A stretch of 48,024 bases of DNA from a virus, in IMG/VR virus record IMGVR_UViG_3300006162_000020, positions 1 through 48,024 of that record. One strand, given 5' to 3'. Position numbers and translations under genes: made by a program. Positions 1 through 9,003 of the stretch are shown piece by piece. The stretch's first letter is position 1. The number at the start of each line of letters is the position of its first letter. The notes beneath the pieces were generated by a model. That model was not told where the DNA came from, searched no databases, and saw nothing but the letters and a program-made list of their open reading frames with translations.

Positions 1-174
1 GTGAAAACCCGCCCAACCCCCTCCCGGACGAAGAAGACGGCTGCTAAAACACCAGTACGCCCCCTCCATCAACGGGGAAGCACCAAGAAGGTGTCCGTCA
101 AGAACGGACTCGAGCGAGTAGCCAAGCGAGACCGTCCCAAAATGGACTCTTTAGGTCCCTGGCACATAATGTAG
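1..174 (+). CDS. small basic protein upstream of terminase, unknown function
   Basis: A frame opens with GTG at the first base and ends with TAG directly before the ATG of the terminase gene, giving 57 residues. The product is very rich in Lys, Arg, Thr and Pro, with no hydrophobic segment, and looks like a small nucleic-acid-binding or disordered protein. If the contig closes through its 7-base terminal overlap, this GTG lies inside the reading frame that ends the window, so the two genes would overlap in different frames. No ribosome-binding site is visible. It sits where a small terminase often lies but is too short to be called one. The true start could be upstream, across the junction. 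Confidence 0.45.
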   Translation: MKTRPTPSRTKKTAAKTPVRPLHQRGSTKKVSVKNGLERVAKRDRPKMDSLGPWHIM

Positions 175-1659
175 ATGGCAGACGGGCAATGGAGCCCGTG
201 TAGTCGGCCCCAGCAGTTGTTCCTTGCCGCACCTGAGTTCGAGGTTTTTTACGGCGGTGCCAAGGGCGGCGGTAAAAGCGAAGTAGCGGTAGTTCTCCCC
301 CTCCAGCAGATCACGCATCCGGAGTTCCGGTGCCTGTTGCTACGCGAACGGTGGGATGAGCTCAAGTACCTACAGCAACGCTGTAAGAACCTCTACCCCG
401 CTTTGGGGGCCACCTACCACGGCGGCAACAACCAGTGGACGTTCCCCTCGGGCGCGTTCGTCGAAATCGGGTACTATGCCGGCGAGCAGGACATCAACCG
501 GTATCAGGGTAGGGGCTGGTCGGCAATCATCTACGACGAGCTCGGGAACCTCTCGGAAGAGCGGGCCTGGGAGCTCCTGATCGCCGAAATCAGAACGCCG
601 CACAAGGATCTGGTCCTGATGGCTAGGGGGACCGGTAACCCGGGCGGTAAGGGCCACGGCTGGCTCAAGCGTCGGTTCATCGTCCCCACGAACAACGGGG
701 AGACCGTCTACGAGACGCCCTCGGGCACCCTAAGACGGTTCATACCGGCCCGGCTCTCGGACAATATCTACCTCATGCGGGACAGGCGATATGTCTCGCA
801 GTTGGAGACGTTGCCCGAGGTGAGAAGGGAGATGCTTCTCCACGGCAACTGGGACGCGGCCGATGGGCTGGCTCTCACGGAGCTCTCGAGAGACAAGCAC
901 TTCTGCCCTCCGTTTCCGCACGATGAGACCGGAAAGTACGCGATTCCCGATCATTGGCTCAAATTCGGCGGTTTCGACTGGGGTTTCATCCATCCGTGGT
1001 GTTTTACGTGGTTAGCGGTGTCTCCGACCGGTGTTACGTATGTCGTGAACACAATCCACGGGCACAAGCAAAACCCCAAGGAAATCGCTGACAGAATACG
1101 CGAAAGCGTACCAATTCACACACTTAGCTACATACACGCGGGCCGCGACACGTTCGACGAGCTAAGGGCCCGTGGAGAGAGCACGCCGAGCATAGCCGAG
1201 CACTTCATGACGGCCGGTATACGCTGCGACCGGGCGAATATCTCACGGAAGTTCGGGCTTAACAACATGCGGGAGTACTTGAAGTGGCGGGGTCTTGAGA
1301 ACAAGGACCCAATGACGCCCGAGTTCCCGCGATTACGGATTTGCAAGACTCCAGGCAACGCCAAGCTCTTCGATTGCCTTGAGACCATGGTCATAGATCC
1401 AGATGACGTTGAGGACGCCCTCAAATTAGACGCCGTTGATTCGGAAGGTGGCGACGATCCTTACGACGCACTTCGCTATGCCCTGGCCTCTCGGCCTATA
1501 ACACCAGCAGACAAGAAGCACAGGATGCCCGAGAACCGCGACCGAGACGAGGTGGAGTTGGATGACCTCCTCGCCGACGCGATGGAAAGCGGTTCGAGAC
1601 CCAAGACAGCCCCTTACGTCGGCCGGCTACGCGGCTGGCAAGACCAGATTCCGGAATAA
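175..1659 (+). CDS. terL: terminase large subunit (TerL)
   Basis: DNA-packaging motor ATPase and headful/cos nuclease that docks on the portal. The 494-residue product has a Walker A loop GGAKGGGKS at about residues 27-35, a Walker B strand SAIIYDE at about 116-122, and a coupling motif RGTGNP near 151. The C-terminal RNase H-like nuclease begins with GGFDWGF near 265, where Asp268 is the likely first metal ligand, and has a late DPYDALRYA near 438 that supplies further acidic residues. Length and order match the terminase family. The start ATG follows the preceding TAG with no gap and has no Shine-Dalgarno sequence, which suggests translational coupling. It heads the virion operon. Confidence 0.95.
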   Translation: MADGQWSPCSRPQQLFLAAPEFEVFYGGAKGGGKSEVAVVLPLQQITHPEFRCLLLRERWDELKYLQQRCKNLYPALGATYHGGNNQWTFPSGAFVEIGYYAGEQDINRYQGRGWSAIIYDELGNLSEERAWELLIAEIRTPHKDLVLMARGTGNPGGKGHGWLKRRFIVPTNNGETVYETPSGTLRRFIPARLSDNIYLMRDRRYVSQLETLPEVRREMLLHGNWDAADGLALTELSRDKHFCPPFPHDETGKYAIPDHWLKFGGFDWGFIHPWCFTWLAVSPTGVTYVVNTIHGHKQNPKEIADRIRESVPIHTLSYIHAGRDTFDELRARGESTPSIAEHFMTAGIRCDRANISRKFGLNNMREYLKWRGLENKDPMTPEFPRLRICKTPGNAKLFDCLETMVIDPDDVEDALKLDAVDSEGGDDPYDALRYALASRPITPADKKHRMPENRDRDEVELDDLLADAMESGSRPKTAPYVGRLRGWQDQIPE

Positions 1660-1662
1660 CGA

Positions 1663-2160
1663 ATGGCCCTTCCCTACGATCCGAATAATAGAGAACAGCA
1701 GTTCAACCAGGCCGCTCTAGGGGGCCAGGACTTCTTGAGAATCTGCTCCGCTGCCTCTCCCGGCCACCCGTACCTGCAAGCGGCCTATGTCTCACCGGTA
1801 CCAGCGGGTCAGGAGAACCTGATCGGCCAGCCACTGCTCGGGGCATCGCTCACGGCGAACGGCACCTACCTCTGCTCGTTCCCGCTTAACGGGATGTCGA
1901 GCGTCGAGACGCATATCAAGGCGACATTCGGTGGTGGTACGACCGTAACGACAAGCGGCTACACGACTTACGCCGACTCTCAGACCTCTAAGCAGGCGTT
2001 TACCGGTATGGGTGCCCTGACGACAGTCACCCAGCAGGACGCTACCCCAGCACTCGCTTCACCGAAGGGCGAAGGTGTTGGGGTTGTTTCGATTGTGGTG
2101 GGTTCGATCAGCGGCTCTGTCACGTTCTCGGTCGCAGAATACAATGGCCAAAGGGGTTAA
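1663..2160 (+). CDS. putative virion protein, unknown
   Basis: A 165-residue protein that starts 3 bases after the terminase stop. It is rich in Gly, Ser, Thr, Ala and Val with alternating hydrophobic residues, which predicts mostly beta structure. The C-terminal stretch is a short Val/Ser-rich strand pattern typical of phage surface or decoration proteins. There is no signal peptide, membrane segment or recognisable catalytic motif. Its place between terminase and the tail-protein genes makes a structural role likely. I do not recognise the family. Confidence 0.75.
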   Translation: MALPYDPNNREQQFNQAALGGQDFLRICSAASPGHPYLQAAYVSPVPAGQENLIGQPLLGASLTANGTYLCSFPLNGMSSVETHIKATFGGGTTVTTSGYTTYADSQTSKQAFTGMGALTTVTQQDATPALASPKGEGVGVVSIVVGSISGSVTFSVAEYNGQRG

Positions 2161-2164
2161 GTAG

Positions 2165-2953
2165 TTGTCGGCCCACAATTTAAGCTTGAGGCAGGCACTA
2201 CCTGCGGTTTTCTGGGTACCGGGCGGTAACTACAGCACCCTCTCCGATGTCAACACCCTCATTTCCAACTTGGGTGGGAACGGTGGAGTAGCGGCCTTCT
2301 ACGACCGAAGGGTAAACGTCACTGGTAACCCAAACGTTACCGCGTGGGCTGATTGCCGGACGGTTGGTGCTGGTCCGACGCTTGTTCCTGGGTCCGCCGG
2401 CTCGACCAGTCCCACGGTATCGGGCGCTGGCAGCGTCATCACTTGGGCGACAACGAGCCATCCGCTCTGGTTCTCCACATTCTCGACAGTCACGGGCGTT
2501 AATGCGGCCGGTCCCTGCACGATTATCGGCGTTCTTTCGGATTCGGGTGTCGCTCTGTCGTCTACACTCATGTCCTTGGACGGCCCAAGCCCAAGCTGTG
2601 ATCTCTTTAACACGGCTGGTGGGGTCTACGGCGTCCGGTTCGCCAATAGCGGCGTAATCACCTCGAGCGGTGTCGCCAGTGCCGCGACCGTCCGGTGTGT
2701 GGCGGTCTCGGTCAACGGTGCGGGTACCGGTGCCTTTGTCCAGGCATACAACCAGTCCCAGGTAGCAACCGGCGCGGGCGTGAGCACTGCGGGCCTAACC
2801 AGTTTCGCGATCGCCGCTCAGACCGGCACAAGCTCACCCTCCTCGGCGATCGTTGTCTCGGCTGCGATAGTACTCAACTTCCTCGCGACAACCGCCCAAG
2901 TCCAGACGATCGGCGCGTGGGCTGTAACCAATCACTCGGCGGTAGCTGCGTAA
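2165..2953 (+). CDS. putative beta-sandwich virion protein (concanavalin/LamG-like)
   Basis: A 262-residue protein with a TTG start 4 bases after the upstream stop; no ATG fits better. The sequence alternates short Ser/Thr/Gly-rich strands. It contains an early FYDRR segment followed by AWADCRT, then a series of beta strands with a pattern like jelly-roll LamG or concanavalin-like domains that occur in phage appendages. No catalytic residues can be assigned. Context (next to an Ig-like protein and a giant tail protein) supports an exposed virion component, possibly carbohydrate-binding. The fold call is inference from strand pattern only. Confidence 0.7.
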   Translation: MSAHNLSLRQALPAVFWVPGGNYSTLSDVNTLISNLGGNGGVAAFYDRRVNVTGNPNVTAWADCRTVGAGPTLVPGSAGSTSPTVSGAGSVITWATTSHPLWFSTFSTVTGVNAAGPCTIIGVLSDSGVALSSTLMSLDGPSPSCDLFNTAGGVYGVRFANSGVITSSGVASAATVRCVAVSVNGAGTGAFVQAYNQSQVATGAGVSTAGLTSFAIAAQTGTSSPSSAIVVSAAIVLNFLATTAQVQTIGAWAVTNHSAVAA

Positions 2954-2963
2954 TGGTACTTTA

Positions 2964-3320
2964 ATGGCTGACCTTAGTTCACCTGCATGGCCAGCAACGG
3001 TCAACGAGACCTATAACTGGCAGATCCAGATCAACCCTACAAACCCGCCTAACCTCACCGGTTACACGGGCGATATGCAGGTCCGGTCAACCGCTGGGTC
3101 AACGATCATACTCGAGGCCACGACCTCGAACACGAATCCGGCTAGCCAGGGTGTGATGACCCTGGGGGGCACCCTTGGTACCGTAAATGTTACCATCCCC
3201 GCGGTCCTCATCACGACTCCCGGCAACTACCTCTATGAGCTCAAGTTGGTTGATCCGAGCGGGGTCATAAGCAAGCCGTTGGGTGGGCAGTTCGTGATCC
3301 AGTCCTCGGTAACGCCGTAG
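2964..3320 (+). CDS. small Ig-like/baseplate-type virion protein
   Basis: A 118-residue all-beta protein, starting with ATGG 10 bases after the previous stop. It begins with a NETYNWQIQI segment and has a central GDMQVRST strand and a C-terminal YLYELKLVDPSG strand pair ending in GGQFVI. This layout (input range, material strand, PGNYLYEL strand, final Phe-Val-Ile strand) resembles the N-terminal BppU-like or Ig-like domains found on phage tail and baseplate proteins. No signal or membrane segment is seen. It directly precedes the giant tail gene and may be its partner or attachment domain. Confidence 0.65.
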   Translation: MADLSSPAWPATVNETYNWQIQINPTNPPNLTGYTGDMQVRSTAGSTIILEATTSNTNPASQGVMTLGGTLGTVNVTIPAVLITTPGNYLYELKLVDPSGVISKPLGGQFVIQSSVTP

Positions 3321-3334
3321 GATGAGACTCTAGG

Positions 3335-6300
3335 GTGGCCCTTCTTATAGGGTCGTCTGTCCAGCAGGGCACGCTACCGTCCGCCTACACGATAGGCGGC
3401 CAGACCACCCTCACGGTAGCGCTGGGCAAGAAGCCGACAACGACGCTCATCTGTAACGTCGTCGCACTGACGCTTCCGCTCCCCTCCCAGCCGACAACGC
3501 TCACGCTTAGTCCGGCGAGCGTCAATATAACGACGCAGAACGGGACCCAGCAGTTCGTGGCGACCGTGCTGGACCAGTACAACGTCCCATACTCGGGTGC
3601 GACGATCAACTGGTCCTCGAGCAACCCGAACGCGGTCTCGATTAGCGGGACAGGATTAGCGACCGCGCTCCAGTTGGGCGCGAACGTCACGATCACGGCC
3701 AGTGTGCCGAGTTCGTCCGCCTCTGGCACTGCGACCGTAACAACGCCTGCCAGCGGCCCGGCCACCATCACGATAAGTGCTGGGTATCCGAACCTTGGGG
3801 CAGCTGCAGCCGCTGCCGGATGGACAATCGGGCTCGCTAATTCCGAGTTGCTTGGTTACGAGCAGCACCCCGGATACCAGCAGCTATACCAACAGTTGAT
3901 GAACGGCGGGAGCATTCTTGGCGATACGACCTATCGCGAGGGGTGGATCAGTGCCGTCACGAGCGCGACGACCGTCACCACGAACTTCAAGGGTGCGCTC
4001 GACTACGACCTCGCTCACGCGCAGGCGATCGGCGCCCAGTTCAAGGCGTACATCCTGGACGGGTCAGCCGCCAACCAGTGGACCGGCCTTACCACCTACT
4101 GCACGTCCTCGGGCACCGCCACCAGCCTCCTATCGGCGATCAGTACCGCGATCACGAGCCACTACAACACGCCAGGTACCCCAGCGGCTTATAATGCGGG
4201 CACGACCTATACCTACGGCAACACCGTAACGTTCAACGGGTTTAAGTGGACGTATATCGCGCAGTCGAACTTCTCGGGGATAACCCCGGCACTTGGCGCG
4301 ACGACGGCAAGCGGTGAGTACGCATGGATCAGAACCTCGGCCGGTGCGATCCATAGCTATGTCATCCTCTCGCAGGGGATAGCGTTCGGCTCGGCGGTCG
4401 CCAACCCGTTCACGAACCAGTTGGGCTCGCCCAATACATGGCTCCCCACATTCGCCCAGCAGATATACGCGGGCGATCCGGGCGCCAAGATCGAAGTGAG
4501 TGGTGGGACCTTCGGCTACGACGGTACCGGTTACGGTACTCCGGCCCAGGCAACCGCGGTACTCTCGCTAATGAGTGCGATAGCGACTGCGGGCTCGGTT
4601 GGCGGCGCATCCAACCTGACGGTCGGTATCGAGGGGCACGTCAAGTGCTCGCTCTTGCAGAACACTACCGGTACGGTCGCCCAGTTCAATCTGGCGCAGA
4701 TGACGGCGCTCTTTAACTCGATCACGAGCGCGGGCTACAAATACGCGATCACCGAGTTCGATGTGCAGGACGACATGTACATCGGGACGGGTCCGGCCGG
4801 TATAGCGCTCCGCGATACAGCAGTGGCCCAGGCCTACACGAACTACCTCTTGGCCTGCGACGCGGCCTCGGCCAAGCCCGACCACTTCATGATCTGGGGC
4901 CTGAGGGACCCCGAGAGTGGGATCGTCGTCAACAGCGTGAACCCACGTAGTGACGGGCTCGCACAGCGACCCCTGCTCTTCGCGGACTACTTTGGCTCGA
5001 CTGCTGCGAACGGAACGCCGATCCCGACGCTAAAGCCGAGTTACTACGCGGTCATCAACTATCTGGCTGGTAAGCCCGCCCCTCCGTCGTCGATCACGCT
5101 CAACGACGCCTACCAGCACCAGTTCGTGGCGTATGTCAAGGATGCGTGGGGGAACCAGAACGCGGCCCCGATAACCACCACGAGCAACAACGCCAATATC
5201 GTGGTTGTGCCGAGCATCTATATGTCGGCACTTGCGGGTGGAGTCTCGAACACCACCGTCACGGTCTCAACGACGAGCGCGCCGATCATTAGCGCGTCGA
5301 TCACGGTGAGCTCGAGCCCTGCGGTCCTCACGTATCTGACACTCAGTCCAGCGGTCGCGACACTTACGACCGGCACCATCCAGCTAACAACCTCCGGGCT
5401 TGACCAGTACGGGCTTCCGAACGCGACCAGCCCGGGCGCGCTTAGTTGGATCTCGGCCAATACTGGTGTTGTAACCGTGAGTGGGACGGGGCTCGTGAGC
5501 TATGCGGGCAACGGCACCACGTATGTTGAGGCGTACAACCAGGCTGCTACGGGTGTCTCGACGATCACGGCTCAGGCAACGCTGGTGCCGACGATCAGCG
5601 GGATCAGCCCCTCGAGCACAAGCCTCACGGCGCAGGGCTCGACGGTAACGCTCGTGGCGACGGTGGTTGACCAGTTCGGCCACCCATTCGCACTCACGAC
5701 ACCGCTTGTGTGGACGAGTTCTGACTCCGGCCATATCTCAGTGGTTAGCACTGGGACCTACACGGCTGCAGCGAGCGCGCTGGGTACTGGCGGTAACGCC
5801 ATCATTACGGCCACGATTGCCGGGTCAAGCCCTCTCCAGACAGCAACTGCCACCGTATCGACTCCGCTCGCGGCGGTCACGTCGATCACCCTCGCCCTCG
5901 CGTCCGGCACGTCAATCAATGACGCCCTGAACCACGTCATAACACCGACGGTGCTAGATCAGTTCGGGGGTGTGGTAAGTCCGGGAATACTTACGTGGGC
6001 GTCAGACAACGCGCAGGTCACGGTCGATCAGACGGGCACGATCCAGGCACTTTCGGGCTCGCAGACGGCGCACATAACGGCGACCGCGCAGGGCGTCACT
6101 GGCAGTCTCACCGTAACAACGACCACCCCCGCGCTCACGGCAGTAACACTCTCACCTGCCAGTACCGTATTGGCGCCTGGTGGCACCGTTACCGAGGTAC
6201 CAACCCCGGTCGATCAGTTCGGGAACGCCTTCAACTTCGCGGGCTTTACCGCTGGCGGCGCGATCAGCCTCACGGCCGGCAATACCGCCTACTGCGCCAA

Positions 6301-8194
6301 TGTCGCGAGCATCCAGGCACTCACCACATGTATTGACACCGTGTGGCGGGTAAGGGTCGATAACTGGGCCGCGCTCGGCGGATTCAATGTTCTCCCGGTC
6401 GGTACGATCGACGACGGTACGGGCGGTGGTGCCAACCGCAAGATTTCGGTCACGCTCGAGAACAACGGTGCCGGTCTCTTCCGGGCCGGGATGTCGAACG
6501 CGAACGTAAGTCTCAAGACCGGCAACATTCCCGCAGCCTCAATGCCGGTCAACGGGCAGGACATCATCGTCCGTGCCTGGTACCGTTCTGCTGGCGGCGG
6601 TGGTGACAACCACGGCGTCAGCGTCTATAAGGGCGACGGTTCGAACGCCCTGATTGACCCGAACGCGACCGTGCTTGATACGGCGGGCCGTGGCGCGCTG
6701 CCGGGCACAGGCGCGAATGGTCAGGTTGGGCTAAACGTTGCCGCAGGTACAACGGTAACCCGGTCGGAAATCTGTCAGGGTGTTGGGGTGTTCAACACAC
6801 TTAGGGCCGCCGGCTCTGAGAGCGCCAAACCCTCGGTGTCGGACGCAACCTGTCTCTACTACTGCGCGTTTAGCGATGCGACGAGTGGTACTACCCCGAC
6901 AAGCGCGACCGCGCAGGTCGGATCGAACGCAATGGCTCTCCCGGTTGGCCAATACGCATGGACCACCGACACGTCGCCCGGCGCGTGGAACGGCGCGCCG
7001 AACGCCTACACCTGGACATCAAGCCTTTCCGGTATCGGCATAACGGTAGACGGGTCGGGGCATGTCGCAGCGAGTTCTACGGCGTCCGGCACCTCGACCA
7101 TCACGGCGGCACTACAGGGTACGGCGGTCGCCGGTACGGCTCTCGTAACATGCCAGGCCGCGTCAATACCGTCGTCGTTGACTCTTAATCCGACAACGGT
7201 CACGATCAACGGGATTGGTTCGACCACGACGATCACGGCGACGGTCAAGGACCAGTACCTGAACGTGATGACATCGGGGTTCACGCTCAACCCCTTTTCC
7301 CAAACCCCGTCGATTTGTACTGTCACGGGTTCGCCACCACTGGTAGTGACGGCGGTCGCGGGTGGCGTTGGGACCGTTTTTGTGGGTGTCATTGGTACGG
7401 CGCTCAGTCAAATCTGCACAGTTACGGTGAACATCAGCACGCTGTTCAACCAGCCCGGTGGCATGACAACCCAGATCGCCACCGGCAAGATGACGGCCAT
7501 CCCGTCGAACTTCTCAATCTTTTCCCCCTCTAGCCCGACCGCGCAGGGCGAGACAAGCGCCAACCTCACAGTTACTCCGGCCCCGGACACGGGTCTTAGG
7601 ATCAACTACCCCACCAACCTTAGTGGCGGGTGGTCGCCAGTCAGGTTCGCCCCTCCGAACTTCGCGTCAGGGGGCACGCCCCAGGGTACCGGGTATCTCT
7701 ATGCTCGGATGCGGATTCGGTACTCGGCCAACTGGACCTGCTCTACAAACGCTTCAGTCAAGATATACGAGCCCCGTTCCGAAAATCAGGGAAGCGGCGC
7801 GGGGGCAACCAGCAACCCGGTGGTCTTCGGCTATGTGGGCGCTGGCACGCCAACGCGATTCCCGGTCGGCTGGGCCAAGCAGGGGCCGAACGGATTGTTT
7901 GCCAACTACGCACCAGCCTCGCCGAACGCTGGATTTATTATCAGCGATGGCAATTGGCACTATGTCGAAGTGTCAACCACGCCCGAGACTTCGATCGGGG
8001 CCGGTGACGGAGTCATCGACATTTGGGTTGATCAGGTCAACCATTTCCAGCAGACGGGTGTGCAGTTCCTCACTGCCGGCATGACTGTTGGCTGGCCCTC
8101 GATCATCTTCGATCCCACATACGGCGGTGGCACGGCAAGTCCACCTGTCAATATGTACTGGGATTTCGACGACATCTTCATAGCAACCAAGTAA
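3335..8194 (+). CDS. giant multi-domain tail/adhesion protein: Ig-like (BIG2) repeats with a degenerate GH10-like domain
   Basis: A 1619-residue protein with a GTG start. Residues about 50-145 form a BIG2-like Ig domain. Residues about 148-590 follow the glycoside hydrolase 10 (xylanase) fold: GIEGH with His435, ITEFDV with nucleophile-position Glu474, IWGLRD with Trp521, then RPLLFADYF and KPSYYAV. At the acid/base position the usual VNEA-type motif reads LSQGI, so Gln347 replaces Glu. The usual GHxLxWH segment is also lost. An AYNAGTTYTYG...W module of about 50 residues just before it looks like an inserted CBM5/12 domain. Five or six more BIG2-like repeats follow; one appears split by a concanavalin-like insert (about 970-1220). 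The C-terminal 220 residues look like a polysaccharide-lyase or concanavalin-like sandwich. It is probably a receptor- or polysaccharide-binding appendage. Confidence 0.85.
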   Translation: MALLIGSSVQQGTLPSAYTIGGQTTLTVALGKKPTTTLICNVVALTLPLPSQPTTLTLSPASVNITTQNGTQQFVATVLDQYNVPYSGATINWSSSNPNAVSISGTGLATALQLGANVTITASVPSSSASGTATVTTPASGPATITISAGYPNLGAAAAAAGWTIGLANSELLGYEQHPGYQQLYQQLMNGGSILGDTTYREGWISAVTSATTVTTNFKGALDYDLAHAQAIGAQFKAYILDGSAANQWTGLTTYCTSSGTATSLLSAISTAITSHYNTPGTPAAYNAGTTYTYGNTVTFNGFKWTYIAQSNFSGITPALGATTASGEYAWIRTSAGAIHSYVILSQGIAFGSAVANPFTNQLGSPNTWLPTFAQQIYAGDPGAKIEVSGGTFGYDGTGYGTPAQATAVLSLMSAIATAGSVGGASNLTVGIEGHVKCSLLQNTTGTVAQFNLAQMTALFNSITSAGYKYAITEFDVQDDMYIGTGPAGIALRDTAVAQAYTNYLLACDAASAKPDHFMIWGLRDPESGIVVNSVNPRSDGLAQRPLLFADYFGSTAANGTPIPTLKPSYYAVINYLAGKPAPPSSITLNDAYQHQFVAYVKDAWGNQNAAPITTTSNNANIVVVPSIYMSALAGGVSNTTVTVSTTSAPIISASITVSSSPAVLTYLTLSPAVATLTTGTIQLTTSGLDQYGLPNATSPGALSWISANTGVVTVSGTGLVSYAGNGTTYVEAYNQAATGVSTITAQATLVPTISGISPSSTSLTAQGSTVTLVATVVDQFGHPFALTTPLVWTSSDSGHISVVSTGTYTAAASALGTGGNAIITATIAGSSPLQTATATVSTPLAAVTSITLALASGTSINDALNHVITPTVLDQFGGVVSPGILTWASDNAQVTVDQTGTIQALSGSQTAHITATAQGVTGSLTVTTTTPALTAVTLSPASTVLAPGGTVTEVPTPVDQFGNAFNFAGFTAGGAISLTAGNTAYCANVASIQALTTCIDTVWRVRVDNWAALGGFNVLPVGTIDDGTGGGANRKISVTLENNGAGLFRAGMSNANVSLKTGNIPAASMPVNGQDIIVRAWYRSAGGGGDNHGVSVYKGDGSNALIDPNATVLDTAGRGALPGTGANGQVGLNVAAGTTVTRSEICQGVGVFNTLRAAGSESAKPSVSDATCLYYCAFSDATSGTTPTSATAQVGSNAMALPVGQYAWTTDTSPGAWNGAPNAYTWTSSLSGIGITVDGSGHVAASSTASGTSTITAALQGTAVAGTALVTCQAASIPSSLTLNPTTVTINGIGSTTTITATVKDQYLNVMTSGFTLNPFSQTPSICTVTGSPPLVVTAVAGGVGTVFVGVIGTALSQICTVTVNISTLFNQPGGMTTQIATGKMTAIPSNFSIFSPSSPTAQGETSANLTVTPAPDTGLRINYPTNLSGGWSPVRFAPPNFASGGTPQGTGYLYARMRIRYSANWTCSTNASVKIYEPRSENQGSGAGATSNPVVFGYVGAGTPTRFPVGWAKQGPNGLFANYAPASPNAGFIISDGNWHYVEVSTTPETSIGAGDGVIDIWVDQVNHFQQTGVQFLTAGMTVGWPSIIFDPTYGGGTASPPVNMYWDFDDIFIATK

Positions 8195-8195
8195 G

Positions 8196-8603
8196 ATGAG
8201 TCTCATTATCAAGGAGCCGTGGGAGCGGATGGCTGAGGACGACGCCAGAAAACCCTCTCAGGGTGCCGACCGCGATCTCGTGATCCAAGCCAAGACCCCG
8301 AACGGCGACACCATCTGGATACGTCACGACCGAAACGAAATAGGGGTGTCAGTCTGGCGAGGTAACCCTCGCGACCACATGTACTCCTGCTATCAGGCAG
8401 ACAAGTCGGGCTTGACACCCGACGAAGCAAAGGCACTTGCAGAGATGTGCAGATACATCCTGGACGCTGTACCCAAGGGCTGGGAGTTCACCTACTGCAA
8501 GGTGGACAAGGCCATGCAGGCAGTTAAGCAAACCGTAGCCCCGTTCGCCCCCGTCTCTTCCCTCATCTCCTCTCTCTCTCCAAATGGCATACGTACAGAC
8601 TAG
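8196..8603 (+). CDS. hypothetical protein, 135 aa
   Basis: Starts 1 base after the giant tail gene and overlaps the next gene by 20 bases. The product has a charged N-terminus, a central beta segment (DTIWIRHDRNEIGVSVW) and a helical LTPDEAKALAEMCRYIL segment near residue 80. The first half resembles small phage proteins of one beta sheet plus a helix. There is no signal peptide or membrane helix. I do not recognise the family and cannot assign a function. The tight spacing and codon pattern support that it is translated. Confidence 0.7.
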   Translation: MSLIIKEPWERMAEDDARKPSQGADRDLVIQAKTPNGDTIWIRHDRNEIGVSVWRGNPRDHMYSCYQADKSGLTPDEAKALAEMCRYILDAVPKGWEFTYCKVDKAMQAVKQTVAPFAPVSSLISSLSPNGIRTD

Positions 8604-9003
8604 CCCGCCGACCGAAGTCAACGCACACACCGCACTCGTCAACGCCCTCTCGGGCAACGGGTACGTCCTCCAGTCGGGTGGTGACCCGTCGGCCAACTTC
8701 TGGCTGATCGAAGCGATCCAGAACATTGCGACCTTCATCCCGGCATCGGTTACCGGCTCGATCACGCCGGCCGCACTCGCAACCGGCCCGTCGGTCGGTG
8801 AGCAGACCTTCGCCGCGTTCTCGAGCAAGCTCCTGACCACGGACAAGCTCCTGACCACTATCACAGGTGCTCAGACGGCTGCGGTTGCGCTCGTGTACTC
8901 GAGATGTTCGGTCGCCGGTACGCTGGCGCTCACGTTCATCGCGACTGCCGGTACGCCGACCCCGGCCTCCGGTAACCACAACGTAGCGATCATCCGGTCG
9001 TAA
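8584..9003 (+). CDS. putative virion protein, 139 aa
   Basis: The ATG lies inside the end of the preceding gene, in another frame. The 139-residue product has an N-terminal helix-rich part (NAHTALVNALSGNG, then FWLIEAIQNIATF) and a Thr/Ala/Gly-rich C-terminal beta part that ends in NHNVAIIRS. This resembles small trimerisation or tail-associated proteins but no family is certain. Placement immediately before a membrane-anchored coiled-coil gene and the portal supports a virion or assembly role. No Shine-Dalgarno is visible; the leader is CT-rich. Confidence 0.7.
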   Translation: MAYVQTSPPTEVNAHTALVNALSGNGYVLQSGGDPSANFWLIEAIQNIATFIPASVTGSITPAALATGPSVGEQTFAAFSSKLLTTDKLLTTITGAQTAAVALVYSRCSVAGTLALTFIATAGTPTPASGNHNVAIIRS

